From the NCBI GenBank assembly GCA_007859745.1, contig SMLU01000003.1, forward strand, positions 452,617 through 516,616: DNA of 64,000 nucleotides, in the 5' to 3' direction. How positions within the stretch are numbered: the stretch's first letter is position 1; each line of letters starts with the position of its first letter. Source of the stretch: Phycisphaerae bacterium RAS1 (GTDB lineage Bacteria > Planctomycetota > Phycisphaerae > UBA1845 > Fen-1342). The position numbers were made by a program, and so were the translations under genes. The notes below the pieces were generated by a model. The model saw only the letters and a list, made by a program, of their open reading frames with translations, was not told the DNA's origin and ran no database searches. Shown in pieces: positions 18,292 to 26,516 of this stretch.

Positions 18292-19251
18292 GGTCAAAAC
18301 CGTTGGCGGCGGTGGGCGGACAGGGGCTGGGCGGACTCCAATTCTCGAACCAGGCCGGACCGAGCGGTCCGACCGGGCAGGGCTCCGGCGCGCCGCCGTT
18401 GCAGTAGTGGGCGTCGTAATAGGGCGTCCACGCGAACGCGGGCGGCGACCACGAGGCCGGATTGGGGTTGAAGAGCACCGGAATGCGCGGGTTGCCGTGG
18501 CAGAAGGGGTAGCGGTCCACGGGCCAGACACGCGGACCGTCAATGCAGACCGTTTCGTCGGTGCAGCCGACGCACTCGCACGCGCCGTCCAGCACCACGA
18601 CTGTCCCATCCCCAAGAACCGTCGGGCTTGGGTACCAGCGTTTCGCTTGCCATTCGCTTGAGGGCTGAATCGCGTCCATGCGCCACGTCTCGGGCGGTCC
18701 GGCAATCCAGCTTCCCTTTCCGAAATTCCCGTTGGCGTCGGTCTCGGTACCGGCTGGGTCGTAGAGCGTGACCTGCGCCGTGCCGGGGCAGTCGCGTTCG
18801 GCGTTGGGAACGGTGCTGAACAGTCCACCGCCGAAAAATGCGACCAGACCCGAATCGAGGATCACGTGCCCAGAGCAAAACAATACGTGGTTGGAGCTTG
18901 GCCAGCCGACGTCGCGGCAGCGGCCCGTGACGGGATCGAAGAGGACGACGTCGGGCGCTGGTTGAACTCGTTGGTCATCAAATCGACGATTACGACTTTT
19001 CCCGATTTCAACAACGCCGCATGGATCGCCTGGATGTTGCTGCTGTTGATACCGCCCGGCGTCGGCAACGGGCCATCCGGGTTGTAGTTGATCTTCAGGC
19101 ACATCAGGTCCGACCACTCGCCTTGCGTAGATTGAGAGCCCTGTGTCGGGCAGTTTGACGCGAGTTGGCAGGGATCTTCCTGTGCCCATAGTTCTGCGAC
19201 CGCAAGTAATGCGAACACTGCCATGCATGTTGGATGCAGAATGCGGCTCAT
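18290..19251 (-). pseudogene. Galactose-oxidase-like kelch protein, frameshifted and truncated
   Basis: The frame from ATG 19251 gives a signal peptide (MSRILHPTCMAVFALLAVAE...WA) and a propeller start (IQAIHAALLKSGKVVIVDL). At about 18955-18960 the reading must shift by one base (after MTNEFN) to continue as APDVVLFDPVTGRC, then HVLFCSGHVILDSGLVAFFGGG and KRWYPSPTVLGDGTVVVLDG. This is the galactose oxidase/glyoxal oxidase propeller pattern. One extra C would restore the frame. The second frame has no stop where the protein should end. Recognisable sequence gives out near 18290 at a family A repeat half, and open frame then runs on into pilB on the wrong frame. About 320 residues are left of an expected 500 or more. 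Its ATG overlaps the stop of the PEP-CTERM gene upstream. Confidence 0.75.
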
Positions 19252-20255
19252 TTGCGATCTCCTTGATGTAAACGGTCGGCCGCGACAAACCCTCGTCGCG
19301 TGGCCACGATGAGCAACAAAGCAGTTCCGAAAACCGGAGCTGGTTCGGGCACGTAGACGACCAGCCCGTTAACGCGCGCGTCGCCTGGAATCTGGGCGAG
19401 CTGCGTTCGCTCACCCGTTTCGAGGTCGACGCCGAACAGGAAGGCGTTCGTACCAACAAACAGAGTCCTTTCATCCGGGGAAATGCCTAGTACGCCACTA
19501 GAAGTCTGAAATCCCGTGATGAGCGTCTGCCGCAGGGCCGCATTCTCCGCCGGGTACTTGTAGATCGTGCCGGTGTTCTCGTCGGTCATCACGTACAGGT
19601 TGCCCTGGCTGTCGCCCGTGAGCGACTGCACGCGCCCCGTTCCGGGTCCGTCATACGCGTCGAAGTCGTGAATCTGTCCGTCGGGCGTGAAGCGCTTCAC
19701 AAGCCCCTCCGGACCGGAAATCTCGTTTGCTCCACCCCAGTACAGATCCCCGCTGGCGCCGAACGCGATCGAGCCGTAGCCCGGCAGCGTGCTGCCGAAG
19801 AATTGACTCGGCCCGTTCCCCTGCGGAAACCGCGTAATGTGATCGAAGCCGTCATTGAATGCAAACAAGTCCCGGTTGCGGTCGTAGGCCAGGCCGTTGT
19901 CCCCGGCCGGCCCCGCCAGCCCGTCGGACCCGCTCAGAACAACCGACTGGCTCGCGTCGCTGCGGACTTCCAGTATCTGGTTCAGGCTTCGCCGAAAAAC
20001 GCGCAGCCCCGAGCCGTCGGGCGTAAACGCCATCCCGCCCAATCCGCGGTTATTCGTGTATTGCAGGAACGGCGTCACCTGCCCGGAGGCGGGATCAATT
20101 TCATAGATCGTGTCGATCGGCGTGAAGGGATCGCCCGTCCCGGCGTGCGTCACGTAGACATGCCCGTATTGAAAATCTGCCCGCGCCGGCGGAACCACTA
20201 GCAAGGCACACGCCACCGCGGCGACAACCGGCCCGAATTTGCTGAGCTGACGCAT
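19248..20255 (-). CDS. PEP-CTERM-anchored beta-propeller protein
   Basis: A 335-aa protein with a signal peptide (about 1-27, ending PPARA). The body is an NHL/SMP-30-like propeller with repeated IYEIDPASGQVTPF, GMAFTPDGSGLRVF and GVLGISPDERTLFVG strands. The C-terminus is a sorting signal: VPEP, then a hydrophobic helix (FGTALLLIVA), then Arg-Arg, matching the PEP-CTERM layout handled by exosortase. About 15 residues follow the RR, longer than usual. No exosortase gene lies in the window. The stop overlaps the start of the downstream pseudogene by 4 bp, so both were one transcript. Confidence 0.85.
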   Translation of the reverse strand: MRQLSKFGPVVAAVACALLVVPPARADFQYGHVYVTHAGTGDPFTPIDTIYEIDPASGQVTPFLQYTNNRGLGGMAFTPDGSGLRVFRRSLNQILEVRSDASQSVVLSGSDGLAGPAGDNGLAYDRNRDLFAFNDGFDHITRFPQGNGPSQFFGSTLPGYGSIAFGASGDLYWGGANEISGPEGLVKRFTPDGQIHDFDAYDGPGTGRVQSLTGDSQGNLYVMTDENTGTIYKYPAENAALRQTLITGFQTSSGVLGISPDERTLFVGTNAFLFGVDLETGERTQLAQIPGDARVNGLVVYVPEPAPVFGTALLLIVATRRGFVAADRLHQGDRK

Positions 20256-20606
20256 GATTACTTCTCATTTCAATGCCGCGCGATCGGCTTCGCGGCAGCA
20301 TAGGGAACTGCACTTCACTCCATTATTGCCCTTCCGTTACCGGCGTATCAATACGAATCATTCACCTTCACGGTATCTCGGTTCTGCCCGACGCGAGCCG
20401 ACAGCAGCGGCCCGATCGGGTCCATTCCGACGGAATAGCAAGCTGCGAAGAAGCGCGGGCCGTAGCATCGGCCCTCAGTGGCCGACGCCGAGATTCCTCG
20501 GCCTCTTGCACTCGCCGTCGGCCACAGAGGGCCGACGCTACAGTTTTTTAGCGACCTGTTTGGGCCCCGCCAACCGCTCCACCCGGACTCTTCCAGAAGC
20601 GCCGGC
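20256..20606. other. Intergenic region between ispD and the PEP-CTERM gene
   Basis: These 351 bp lie between two minus-strand genes. They hold the promoter region of the PEP-CTERM gene on the left and a pair of family H palindromes (20462-20541) followed by a T-run on the plus strand. No coding signal is visible. Confidence 0.5.
20462..20541. repeat. Family H REP-like palindrome pair with GTAG heads
   Basis: The left unit begins GTAG and continues CATCGGCCCTCAGTGGCCGA. The right unit is inverted and on the minus strand reads GTAG-CGTCGGCCCTCTGTGGCCGAC. A GTAG tetranucleotide followed by an imperfect palindrome is the standard form of a REP element. Single copies of the same family occur at 30816-30845 and 36658-36684. 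Confidence 0.75.
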
Positions 20607-21350
20607 TCACCACTGTGCTTCGCCGAAGGGCCCCATCGGTGCGGCGCCGCGGGCCTTCTTCGCCGAGGAGAACTCCTTCAGGATCGCCGCGGCCAGCGAC
20701 ATGTCGCCGGGCGTGGTGATCTTGATGTTCCGCCGGTCCGCCGCGACGACCGTGACGCCGTGACCGCTGCGCTCGACCACTTCGGCGTCGTCGGTCGGAC
20801 GCAGGTCGGCCGGCAATTTCTGGTAGGCCGCGCGGATCAGGTCCTTGCGAAAGACCTGCGGCGTCTGAGCCTCAAACAGCCCCTGCCGCGAGACGGTTTC
20901 ATCGATGACCCCGGACGCGGCGACGCGCTTGATCGTGCCGGAAAGCGGCGCGGCCAGAATTGCGGCTCCGCTCTTGGTGGCCTCGTCGAAGACCTTGTCG
21001 ATCCAGGATTCGAGCAGGCAGGGACGGACCGCGTCGTGCACAGCGACGAAATCGGCCTCGTCCGCAACGATCTCCAGCGCTGCCCGAACCGACTGGTAGC
21101 GCTCCTCGCCGCCGCGGACGAGCTTGATGTTCATGAACATCAGGTTGGCGGCGTACTTCTCCTTGACGACGTCGTAGTCGTCTGGCGCGACCGCGAGAAT
21201 CGTCTGCACGACGTCGGGTCGGTTGATGAACAGCTCGATGGAGCGGATGAAGATCGGGCGGCTGTCGATCTGCGCGAAGGGTTTCTTGACGTCCCCGCCG
21301 AATCGCTTGCCCGCGCCGGCGGCGGGAATGATGACTGCGAACTGAGCCAT
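20607..21350 (-). CDS. ispD: 2-C-methyl-D-erythritol 4-phosphate cytidylyltransferase
   Basis: At 247 aa the length is typical. It transfers CMP from CTP to MEP in the non-mevalonate isoprenoid pathway. The nucleotide-binding start PAAGAGKRFGGDVKKPF (9-25) carries the Gly-rich loop and the catalytic Lys. VHDAVRPCL at about 106 and the AQTPQVFRKD motif at about 162 are also characteristic. The C-terminal 20 residues (SSAKKARGAAPMGPFGEAQW) extend past the usual end. No ispF is adjacent. It is transcribed on its own. Confidence 0.93.
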   Translation of the reverse strand: MAQFAVIIPAAGAGKRFGGDVKKPFAQIDSRPIFIRSIELFINRPDVVQTILAVAPDDYDVVKEKYAANLMFMNIKLVRGGEERYQSVRAALEIVADEADFVAVHDAVRPCLLESWIDKVFDEATKSGAAILAAPLSGTIKRVAASGVIDETVSRQGLFEAQTPQVFRKDLIRAAYQKLPADLRPTDDAEVVERSGHGVTVVAADRRNIKITTPGDMSLAAAILKEFSSAKKARGAAPMGPFGEAQW

Positions 21351-21429
21351 GCGTGCACCTCGTGGCTACACGATGGTAGCGCGGAGCGCGGGGGTCAAGA
21401 GGCGTTCCGGCACGCGGTAATAGAAAAAC

Positions 21430-21488
21430 AGAACGCGAAGCGCCGACCGGCGCCCCGCGGAGGGGCGCTGACCTGTGCTTCGCGTTCC
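21430..21488. repeat. Family D inverted repeat (variant)
   Basis: GAACGCGAAGCGC on the left and GTGCTTCGCGTTCC on the right flank a GC-rich middle (CGGCGCCCCGCGGAGGGGCGC) that forms a second stem. It lies between ispD and the downstream-facing lipoprotein pair. Confidence 0.7.
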
Positions 21489-21508
21489 AACGCGCGGACC
21501 GAACCTGC

Positions 21509-21901
21509 CTACGCGGACTGCAGGCCTTCGCCGAGGGCTTCCAGAACCTTCTGGTCCTCGTCGGAGATGTTGAACTGGTCCGGGTTGTCGATGGCGTTCT
21601 GGATGTCGTCCAGCGAGTTCAGGTTGTTGTCGGCCAGAATGTTCACAATGGCCTGCGCCTGCTCGTCGGACAGCGGAGCGATCACCGAATCAGGCTGCGA
21701 CAGGATGACATCCGTCGCCAACTGAACCTCGTCGGCGTTGAGCGACGAGAGCTGGTCGTTGAGCACCTTGCTGCCGGCCGACAGCAGCGAGCCGCCGCCC
21801 TGATTGCTGGTGCGGGCGTCCGAGCCCGGGCAGCCGCCGATCGTCGCCAGGCTCACCATCGCGGCCATGGCCACAACGCCGAATTTCCCTGTGTTTCTCA
21901 T
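21509..21901 (-). CDS. Small lipoprotein, paralogue of its upstream neighbour
   Basis: A 130-aa protein starting at ATG 21901, with GAGGAG about ten bases upstream. The signal peptide ends TIGGC (Cys24). The mature part is helical and acidic, with LSSLNADEVQLATDVI followed by LSDEQAQAIVNILADNNLNSL. The DEVQ and AQAIV...NNL motifs recur in the next gene upstream in the same order, so the two are diverged duplicates. No known family was recognised. It is 13 bp downstream of that gene and is very likely co-transcribed with it. Confidence 0.8.
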   Translation of the reverse strand: MRNTGKFGVVAMAAMVSLATIGGCPGSDARTSNQGGGSLLSAGSKVLNDQLSSLNADEVQLATDVILSQPDSVIAPLSDEQAQAIVNILADNNLNSLDDIQNAIDNPDQFNISDEDQKVLEALGEGLQSA

Positions 21902-21914
21902 CCTGAATCTCTCC

Positions 21915-22490
21915 TCAAGGTAAGCGGTCAACCAAACGCTGCGGATCGAAGTCGATAAACAGGCTCTGCAGCGCGCCGTCGGGCACATCCGACGGGATCA
22001 GCGCTGCATTCAACGGATCGTCCAGGAACGCGCCCAACTGTGTCACCGTCGCCAGGTTGTTCAGTCTAAACGTGTCTACGATGGCCTGCGCCTCGACGTC
22101 GGTCAGCGCCAGGTTCAGCGCGTCATCGACGTCCGCCGCCTCGTCGCCGTAGACCTGCACTTCATCGGGCGTCAGCGTGCTGAGCGACCCGCCGGTGATC
22201 TTGTCGAACGCGGTCCGCAGCTCGCCGCCGAGCTGATTGCCCAGCCGCTCATCCCGCAGGATGGCGTTGATCTCCAGCGGCCCCAGCCCCAGCTCCGCCA
22301 GGCGCTCGCGCTTGACCGAGGCGGACAGCGCGGCGTTCGTACGGATGAACTCAATCTCCTCAACGGTCGTGGGGAGCAACGTGGCGTAGTCCTCCGGGGG
22401 GCAGCCGGCGGGAGCCCCGACCAGGGCCAGCAGCCCGCAAAGGCCCGCCGCACACGCTCGCCACACCTTACTTAATCGCCGTCGGTGCAT
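21915..22490 (-). CDS. Small lipoprotein, paralogue of its downstream neighbour
   Basis: A 191-aa protein; I chose ATG 22490 because it directly precedes a basic n-region (MHRRRLSKVWR) and a signal peptide ending GAPAGC. Upstream in-frame sequence contains a repeat and is not coding. The body shares the order STLTPDEVQVYGDEA...LTDVEAQAIVDTFRLNNLATV with the downstream lipoprotein, plus an N-terminal insert (EEIEFIRTNAALSASVKRER). It is mostly helical. Function unknown. Confidence 0.8.
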   Translation of the reverse strand: MHRRRLSKVWRACAAGLCGLLALVGAPAGCPPEDYATLLPTTVEEIEFIRTNAALSASVKRERLAELGLGPLEINAILRDERLGNQLGGELRTAFDKITGGSLSTLTPDEVQVYGDEAADVDDALNLALTDVEAQAIVDTFRLNNLATVTQLGAFLDDPLNAALIPSDVPDGALQSLFIDFDPQRLVDRLP

Positions 22491-22575
22491 CGTGTTCACG
22501 CTCAGTCGCTCCCTACCGGGCGGCGACGCAGACCGATATGATAGCCGCGCCGTCGCGGCACACAACTGCCGCCAC

Positions 22576-22603
22576 GTTGGGGGACCGGCCTCCGGCCGGT
22601 CTT
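22576..22603. repeat. Family G palindrome
   Basis: GGGGGACCGGCCTCCGGCC followed by GGTCTT, the same unit as at 5551-5580 and 41302-41393. It lies between the divergent lipoprotein pair and ychF. Confidence 0.75.
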
Positions 22604-22677
22604 CCGTTGTACTCGAGCGGAGTCCGGCCCAAGACCGATCCGCCGTTGCCGCGAACGCTGCGCCGGGAGTCAGTTGA

Positions 22678-23739
22678 ATGCGGGTCGCGATCGTCGGTTT
22701 TCCATTCAGCGGCAAAACATCGCTCTTTACCGCAATATCGGGCGTTCCACGCGACCATCTGAAGCTGGCCGAAGAGAACCTCGCCGCCGTCAAGGTGCCC
22801 GAGCCGCGGCTGGATTGGCTCGAACAGGCCTACACCCCGAAGAAACGAACCGAGGCGACGATGGACTTCGTCGACCTGCCCGGATCGGCCGAGGGAGATG
22901 AGGAAAAGGCCGGACTGACCAAGCACCTGCCGACGCTGCGGCTGGCCGACGTTCTGCTCTTCTGCCTGCGGGCGTTCGACTCGGCTTCCGTGCCGCCGCA
23001 CATGGGGAGCGTCGACCCGCAGCGCGACGCTTCGCTGCTGCGCGACGAGATGCTGCTGGCCGACATGGTCACGCTCACCGGCCGCAAGGAGCGGCTCGAA
23101 AAGTCCGCCAGCCGGCCCTCGAAGGAGCAGGACGCGCAGAAGAAGGAACTCGCACTGGTCGAGCGCTGCCTGACGGCGGCCGAGAACGGCAAGCCGGTGC
23201 GCGGCGTCGTTCAACCCGGCGACGAGGAGAAAATGCTCCGCAGCTTCGGGTTGCTGACGCTCAAGCCGGTGGTCGTGGCGCTGAATGTCGGCGAAAGCGC
23301 CATCGCCAAGCCGCCGCCGCTGGACGCCGGCGCCGCGTCGGCGGTCATCGCGGTCAGCGCCGCGCTCGAGGCCGAGCTGATCTTGATGGAGCCTGCGGAC
23401 CGGCCGGCGTTCATGGCGGACTACGGCATCTCAACGCTGGCGCGCGACCGGCTGATCCGGGCGTGCTTTGAGGCGCTCGGGATGATCCACTTCCTGACGG
23501 CCGGACCCGAAGAGGTGCGTGCCTGGCCGATCCCGCGCGGCTTCACGGCGGTCGAAGCGGCGGGACGGATTCACACCGATCTGGCCAAGGGCTTCATCAA
23601 GGCGGAGACGATCGCATACGACGACCTGCGCGCCGCGGGTTCGATGCGCGACGCCAAGGCGGCCAACAAAGTGCGGCAGGAGCCGAAGGGGTACGTCGTG
23701 CAGGATGGGGACGTGATTCTCTTCAAGCACAGCGCGTAG
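22678..23739 (+). CDS. ychF: YchF/OLA1-family ATPase (TRAFAC GTPase-like)
   Basis: A 353-aa protein starting at ATG with GGGAG seven bases upstream. G1 is GFPFSGKTSL (7-16), with FSGKT in place of the more usual NVGKS. G3 is DLPG (about 65-68). The G4 region is LNVGE, the NxxE form that switches YchF proteins from GTP to ATP. A helical coiled-coil insert lies at about 125-170, and the C-terminal TGS domain ends KGYVVQDGDVILFKHSA. YchF acts at the ribosome and in stress responses. It is monocistronic, just before the RAYT locus. Confidence 0.92.
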   Translation: MRVAIVGFPFSGKTSLFTAISGVPRDHLKLAEENLAAVKVPEPRLDWLEQAYTPKKRTEATMDFVDLPGSAEGDEEKAGLTKHLPTLRLADVLLFCLRAFDSASVPPHMGSVDPQRDASLLRDEMLLADMVTLTGRKERLEKSASRPSKEQDAQKKELALVERCLTAAENGKPVRGVVQPGDEEKMLRSFGLLTLKPVVVALNVGESAIAKPPPLDAGAASAVIAVSAALEAELILMEPADRPAFMADYGISTLARDRLIRACFEALGMIHFLTAGPEEVRAWPIPRGFTAVEAAGRIHTDLAKGFIKAETIAYDDLRAAGSMRDAKAANKVRQEPKGYVVQDGDVILFKHSA

Positions 23740-23767
23740 CCGGAAGCGGGCGGGGCCCGCAAGCCAT

Positions 23768-23846
23768 GGTCCGCACAGCGGACGCCACATGTAGGGTCCG
23801 CTGTGCGGACCAATCCGGTAGTGCGTAGCGGTCGCTGTGCGGACCG
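23768..23846. repeat. REP palindromes upstream of the RAYT gene (family E, three copies)
   Basis: Copies at 23768-23784 (inverted, head lost), 23791-23816 (GTAG head then GGTCCGCTGTGCGGACC then AATCC) and 23825-23846 (GTAG head, one mismatch). The core is a 7-bp stem with a 3-nt loop. The GTAG head is the tetranucleotide that RAYT enzymes recognise beside REP palindromes. Confidence 0.9.
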
Positions 23847-23871
23847 CCCACCTCACGCTACCATCCATCAC

Positions 23872-24447
23872 ATGCCCGTCTATCGCCGCTGGTTCCAGCC
23901 TGGCGGGACGTTCTTCTTTACGCTGGTTACCGAAGGGCGAGCGCCGATCCTGTGCAGCGACTCAGCCCGCGCGTTTCTCCGAACGGCAACCCTCGAAACA
24001 CGCGCGCGCTGGCCATTCGAGATACTGGCGTGGGTGCTGCTTCCCGAACATCTGCACACCATCTGGACGCTTCCGCCCGGCGACGGCGATTTCTCCGTTC
24101 GTTGGGCCTTCCTCAAGAAGCAGTTCTCCAAGGCATGGTTGGCGGCGGGCGGGCACGAGCAGCGCCGTTCAACGTCGCGCATCCAGAATCGCCGCCGCGG
24201 CGTGTGGCAGCGGCGGTTCTGGGAGCATCTGATTCGGGATGAGCGAGAGTCGCAATGTCTGGCGGATTACATCCACCACAACCCGATCAAGCACGGGCAT
24301 GTCCAGTGCGCCCACGCGTGGCCGTGGTCTACGTTTCACCGCCTGGTCAGGGAAGGCGCGTACACGCCTGACTGGTGCTGCAGTTGCACGACGCCGCGAC
24401 GTCCGATGATCGACGACGCACTCCTGCAACCGCTCGTCGGCGAGTAG
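23872..24447 (+). mobile_element. REP-associated tyrosine transposase (RAYT), Y1_Tnp family
   Basis: A 191-aa protein starting at MPVYRRWFQPGGTFFFTLVT, the standard RAYT opening. The HUH metal motif is His-Leu-His in LPEHLHTIW (60-62). The single catalytic tyrosine is Tyr133, followed by the family signature Y-I-H-H-N-P-I-K-H-G. KKQFSKAW is also characteristic. It is predicted to nick and rejoin single-stranded DNA at REP hairpins. Three REP copies lie within 110 bp upstream and three within 105 bp downstream, so this is a complete REPtron-like unit. All key residues are intact, so it may be active. There is no IS200-type end structure and no second ORF. Confidence 0.92.
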
Positions 24448-24454
24448 AGCCAGT

Positions 24455-24551
24455 GTAGGGTCCGCTGTGCGGACCAATCCAGCAGCCATTAGGTCGCAGC
24501 AATGGTCCGCACAGCGGACCCTACATCCATGGTCCGCACAGCGGACCCTAC
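24455..24551. repeat. REP palindromes downstream of the RAYT gene (family E, three copies)
   Basis: Copies at 24455-24480 (direct, GTAG head), 24504-24524 and 24531-24551 (both inverted, ending GGACCCTAC, that is, GTAG heads on the minus strand). The direct/inverted arrangement resembles the paired REP units called BIMEs. The last copy ends 30 bp before the next gene's start. Confidence 0.9.
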
Positions 24552-24581
24552 TTGTCAACTTGTCGGGTACGATTGCACAGA

Positions 24582-26387
24582 ATGTCGGCTGTGATACTTC
24601 TTCTGCAAATTGCCGCGGCGGCCACGTCCACGTCCATCCGATACGAGCGCCTGGAAAACGGGTTGCGCGTCTGTATTTTCGAAGAGCATTCGCAGCCGCT
24701 GGTGAGCGCGCAGCTCTGGATCGCCGCCGGCTCGGCGCTCGATCCGCCGGACCGAGTGGGGCTTTGCCACATTGCGCGTGCACTGCTCGAACCCGAACCG
24801 GGCGCGCCTCCCGACGCGTTGAATGCCGAAAGCCGCACGCTCCGCGACGCCTGTTTTTTTGCGGCCGTCGCGCGCACCGCGCCGGCCGCGTCGGCGCCCG
24901 CCGACGAGATCCCGCTCGATGGGCTGCTCGCCCGTCACGCGCGGCGACTCGCGCAGCCGAGTGTTAGTGAATCCGCGGTCGCCGCGGCGATCGCGCGCGC
25001 CGACACGTCGGCCGCGGCGAACATTGCGGCCGTGGACGGCATTGACGCGGCGCGGATCGACGCCTGGCAGGCGCTGCTGGAACGGGCGTTCGCCGCGGCG
25101 GGCGCGGCCCATCATCCCTACAGCCGCCCGCCGGGAGCGATGGGTCCGTGGACGCGAAACGCCGATCCACGCGAGGTCGAAGAATTCCTGCGGCGCTGGT
25201 TCGTTCCGGCCAACGCCACCCTGGTCGTGATCGGGGACGTGTCGGCTGTGAGCGTGCTGGATCAAATCCGCGACCGGTTCGGCGCATTGCCGCGGGCTGA
25301 CCCGCCGCGGCGGCCGGAAATCCCGTTCTTCCGGGACCCGCCGCTGGTCGCCGTGAATGACGGCGTCGGCGGCGCGGCGATGGCGTGGTTCACGCCGCCG
25401 GCGGGCGATTTTCAGAACGCGGCGTTCGACGTGTTGGTGCGGCGGGCGTTGAATCCGGTCGATGGCGTGAATCGCCAGCGACCGATTGACGGTTCGCCGG
25501 GCGGCGCGCGGTTCCTGCGGCTCGGTTGGCGCGAAATGGGGCTGTGCGTACTGACGCTGCGGCCGAGCGAAAGCCCGGCGGAGGCGCGTGCGCGACTCGA
25601 TCAATTCCTCACGAGACTCGACGCGGCGCTGTCGAGCGCCGAAGGGTCTGAGATTTCGCTGAACCGCGCCCGAGCGCTCGCGTTTCGCGCCGCGCTTGAG
25701 CGGCGCATGGGCTTCGCGGCCCGCGCGCGGCTGCTGGGGGAGGCACAGGTCGTCGCCGGAGATTTCCTGGCGGATGAGTACGAGCGCGGCGCCGTGGCCC
25801 GGGTCGATTCCGCCGCGCTGAACGACGCGCTGGCGGAGCTGAAGCGCGCCGCCGCCGCGGGCGTCGAAGAAAGTCAGAGCATCCGCGGCGCGGCGGAACT
25901 GCCGGGCAGCGGCGCGCCCGTGTCCGCCGAATCATTGCAGTTGGAGCGGCGGCCATGCGTGCGGCGCTCGGGCGGGCGGGTCGAGTGCAGCTTCACGCCG
26001 ATCCCCGGCGAGCTGCTGGCCGCGGTGCGCGTGCGATGCCCGCGATGGACCGACTCCGCCACGCTGCGAAATGGCGTAGAGCGCGGCGCGGCGGGATGGG
26101 ATGCGGCGCGGCTGGCCGACTACCTGAGCTACCACGGCCTGACGCTGCGGGTCGCCGACGCGGCAGACGGACCGGGCATCTTGATTGACGGCGCGCCGCG
26201 CGAGCTCGCGCAAATGATCGAGCTGGCGGGCCAGTTGGCGAAAGAGCTGGCCCCGGCGGACGCGCCACTCCTGCTTCTGGTCATCGCCGATGCCGAGGCG
26301 GTAGCGGTGTTCAAGCTTGTTTTCGGCGATGATTCGGGCGCCGGAGGGTTCTTTCTCCCTTGTCAGGCCGGCGACGCTTCGCGGTAG
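24582..26387 (+). CDS. M16-like (insulinase-fold) protein, apparently non-catalytic
   Basis: A 601-aa protein when started at ATG 24582, which opens a signal peptide (MSAVILLLQIAAAATS). YERLENGLRVCIFEEHSQPL is the usual first strand of an M16 peptidase domain, and WIAAGSALDPPDRVGLCH is where the zinc motif should sit. Active enzymes have HxxEH here (GLAHFLEH); this one has GLCHIARALLE and no second His, so it looks inactive. A typical later M16 block, FLRRWFVPANATLVVIGDV, is present. A second, weaker M16-like half fills the C-terminus. Such subunits often pair with an active partner, but none is nearby. It starts 30 bp after the last REP. Confidence 0.75.
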   Translation: MSAVILLLQIAAAATSTSIRYERLENGLRVCIFEEHSQPLVSAQLWIAAGSALDPPDRVGLCHIARALLEPEPGAPPDALNAESRTLRDACFFAAVARTAPAASAPADEIPLDGLLARHARRLAQPSVSESAVAAAIARADTSAAANIAAVDGIDAARIDAWQALLERAFAAAGAAHHPYSRPPGAMGPWTRNADPREVEEFLRRWFVPANATLVVIGDVSAVSVLDQIRDRFGALPRADPPRRPEIPFFRDPPLVAVNDGVGGAAMAWFTPPAGDFQNAAFDVLVRRALNPVDGVNRQRPIDGSPGGARFLRLGWREMGLCVLTLRPSESPAEARARLDQFLTRLDAALSSAEGSEISLNRARALAFRAALERRMGFAARARLLGEAQVVAGDFLADEYERGAVARVDSAALNDALAELKRAAAAGVEESQSIRGAAELPGSGAPVSAESLQLERRPCVRRSGGRVECSFTPIPGELLAAVRVRCPRWTDSATLRNGVERGAAGWDAARLADYLSYHGLTLRVADAADGPGILIDGAPRELAQMIELAGQLAKELAPADAPLLLLVIADAEAVAVFKLVFGDDSGAGGFFLPCQAGDASR

Positions 26388-26417
26388 CGTGCTTAGTCAC
26401 GTTCTTTGCACTTGATT

Positions 26418-26512
26418 GGGTGGGACGGGCGTCTCGCCCATCGTGCGACGGGCGAGACGCCCGTCCCACCCAGACACTGGCGCGAGACGCGCGTCTCACC
26501 CAGAGACTGGCG
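26418..26512. repeat. Family F palindromes between convergent genes
   Basis: GGGTGGGACGGGCGTCTCGC on the left is answered by GGGCGAGACGCCCGTCCCAC on the right, followed by a degenerate third unit (GCGAGACGCGCGTCTCACCC). It fills the gap between convergent genes and could act as a bidirectional terminator. Related units are at 55338-55527 and, weaker, at 60720-60765 and 61250-61280. Confidence 0.8.
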
Positions 26513-26516
26513 GCAT

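Noticed and set aside
17822..19474. A continuous 550-codon frame on the minus strand that looks like one protein
   Set aside because: Only its middle (about 18290-18955) encodes a real kelch-type domain. The right end is shadow of the PEP-CTERM gene and the left end overlaps pilB in the wrong frame.
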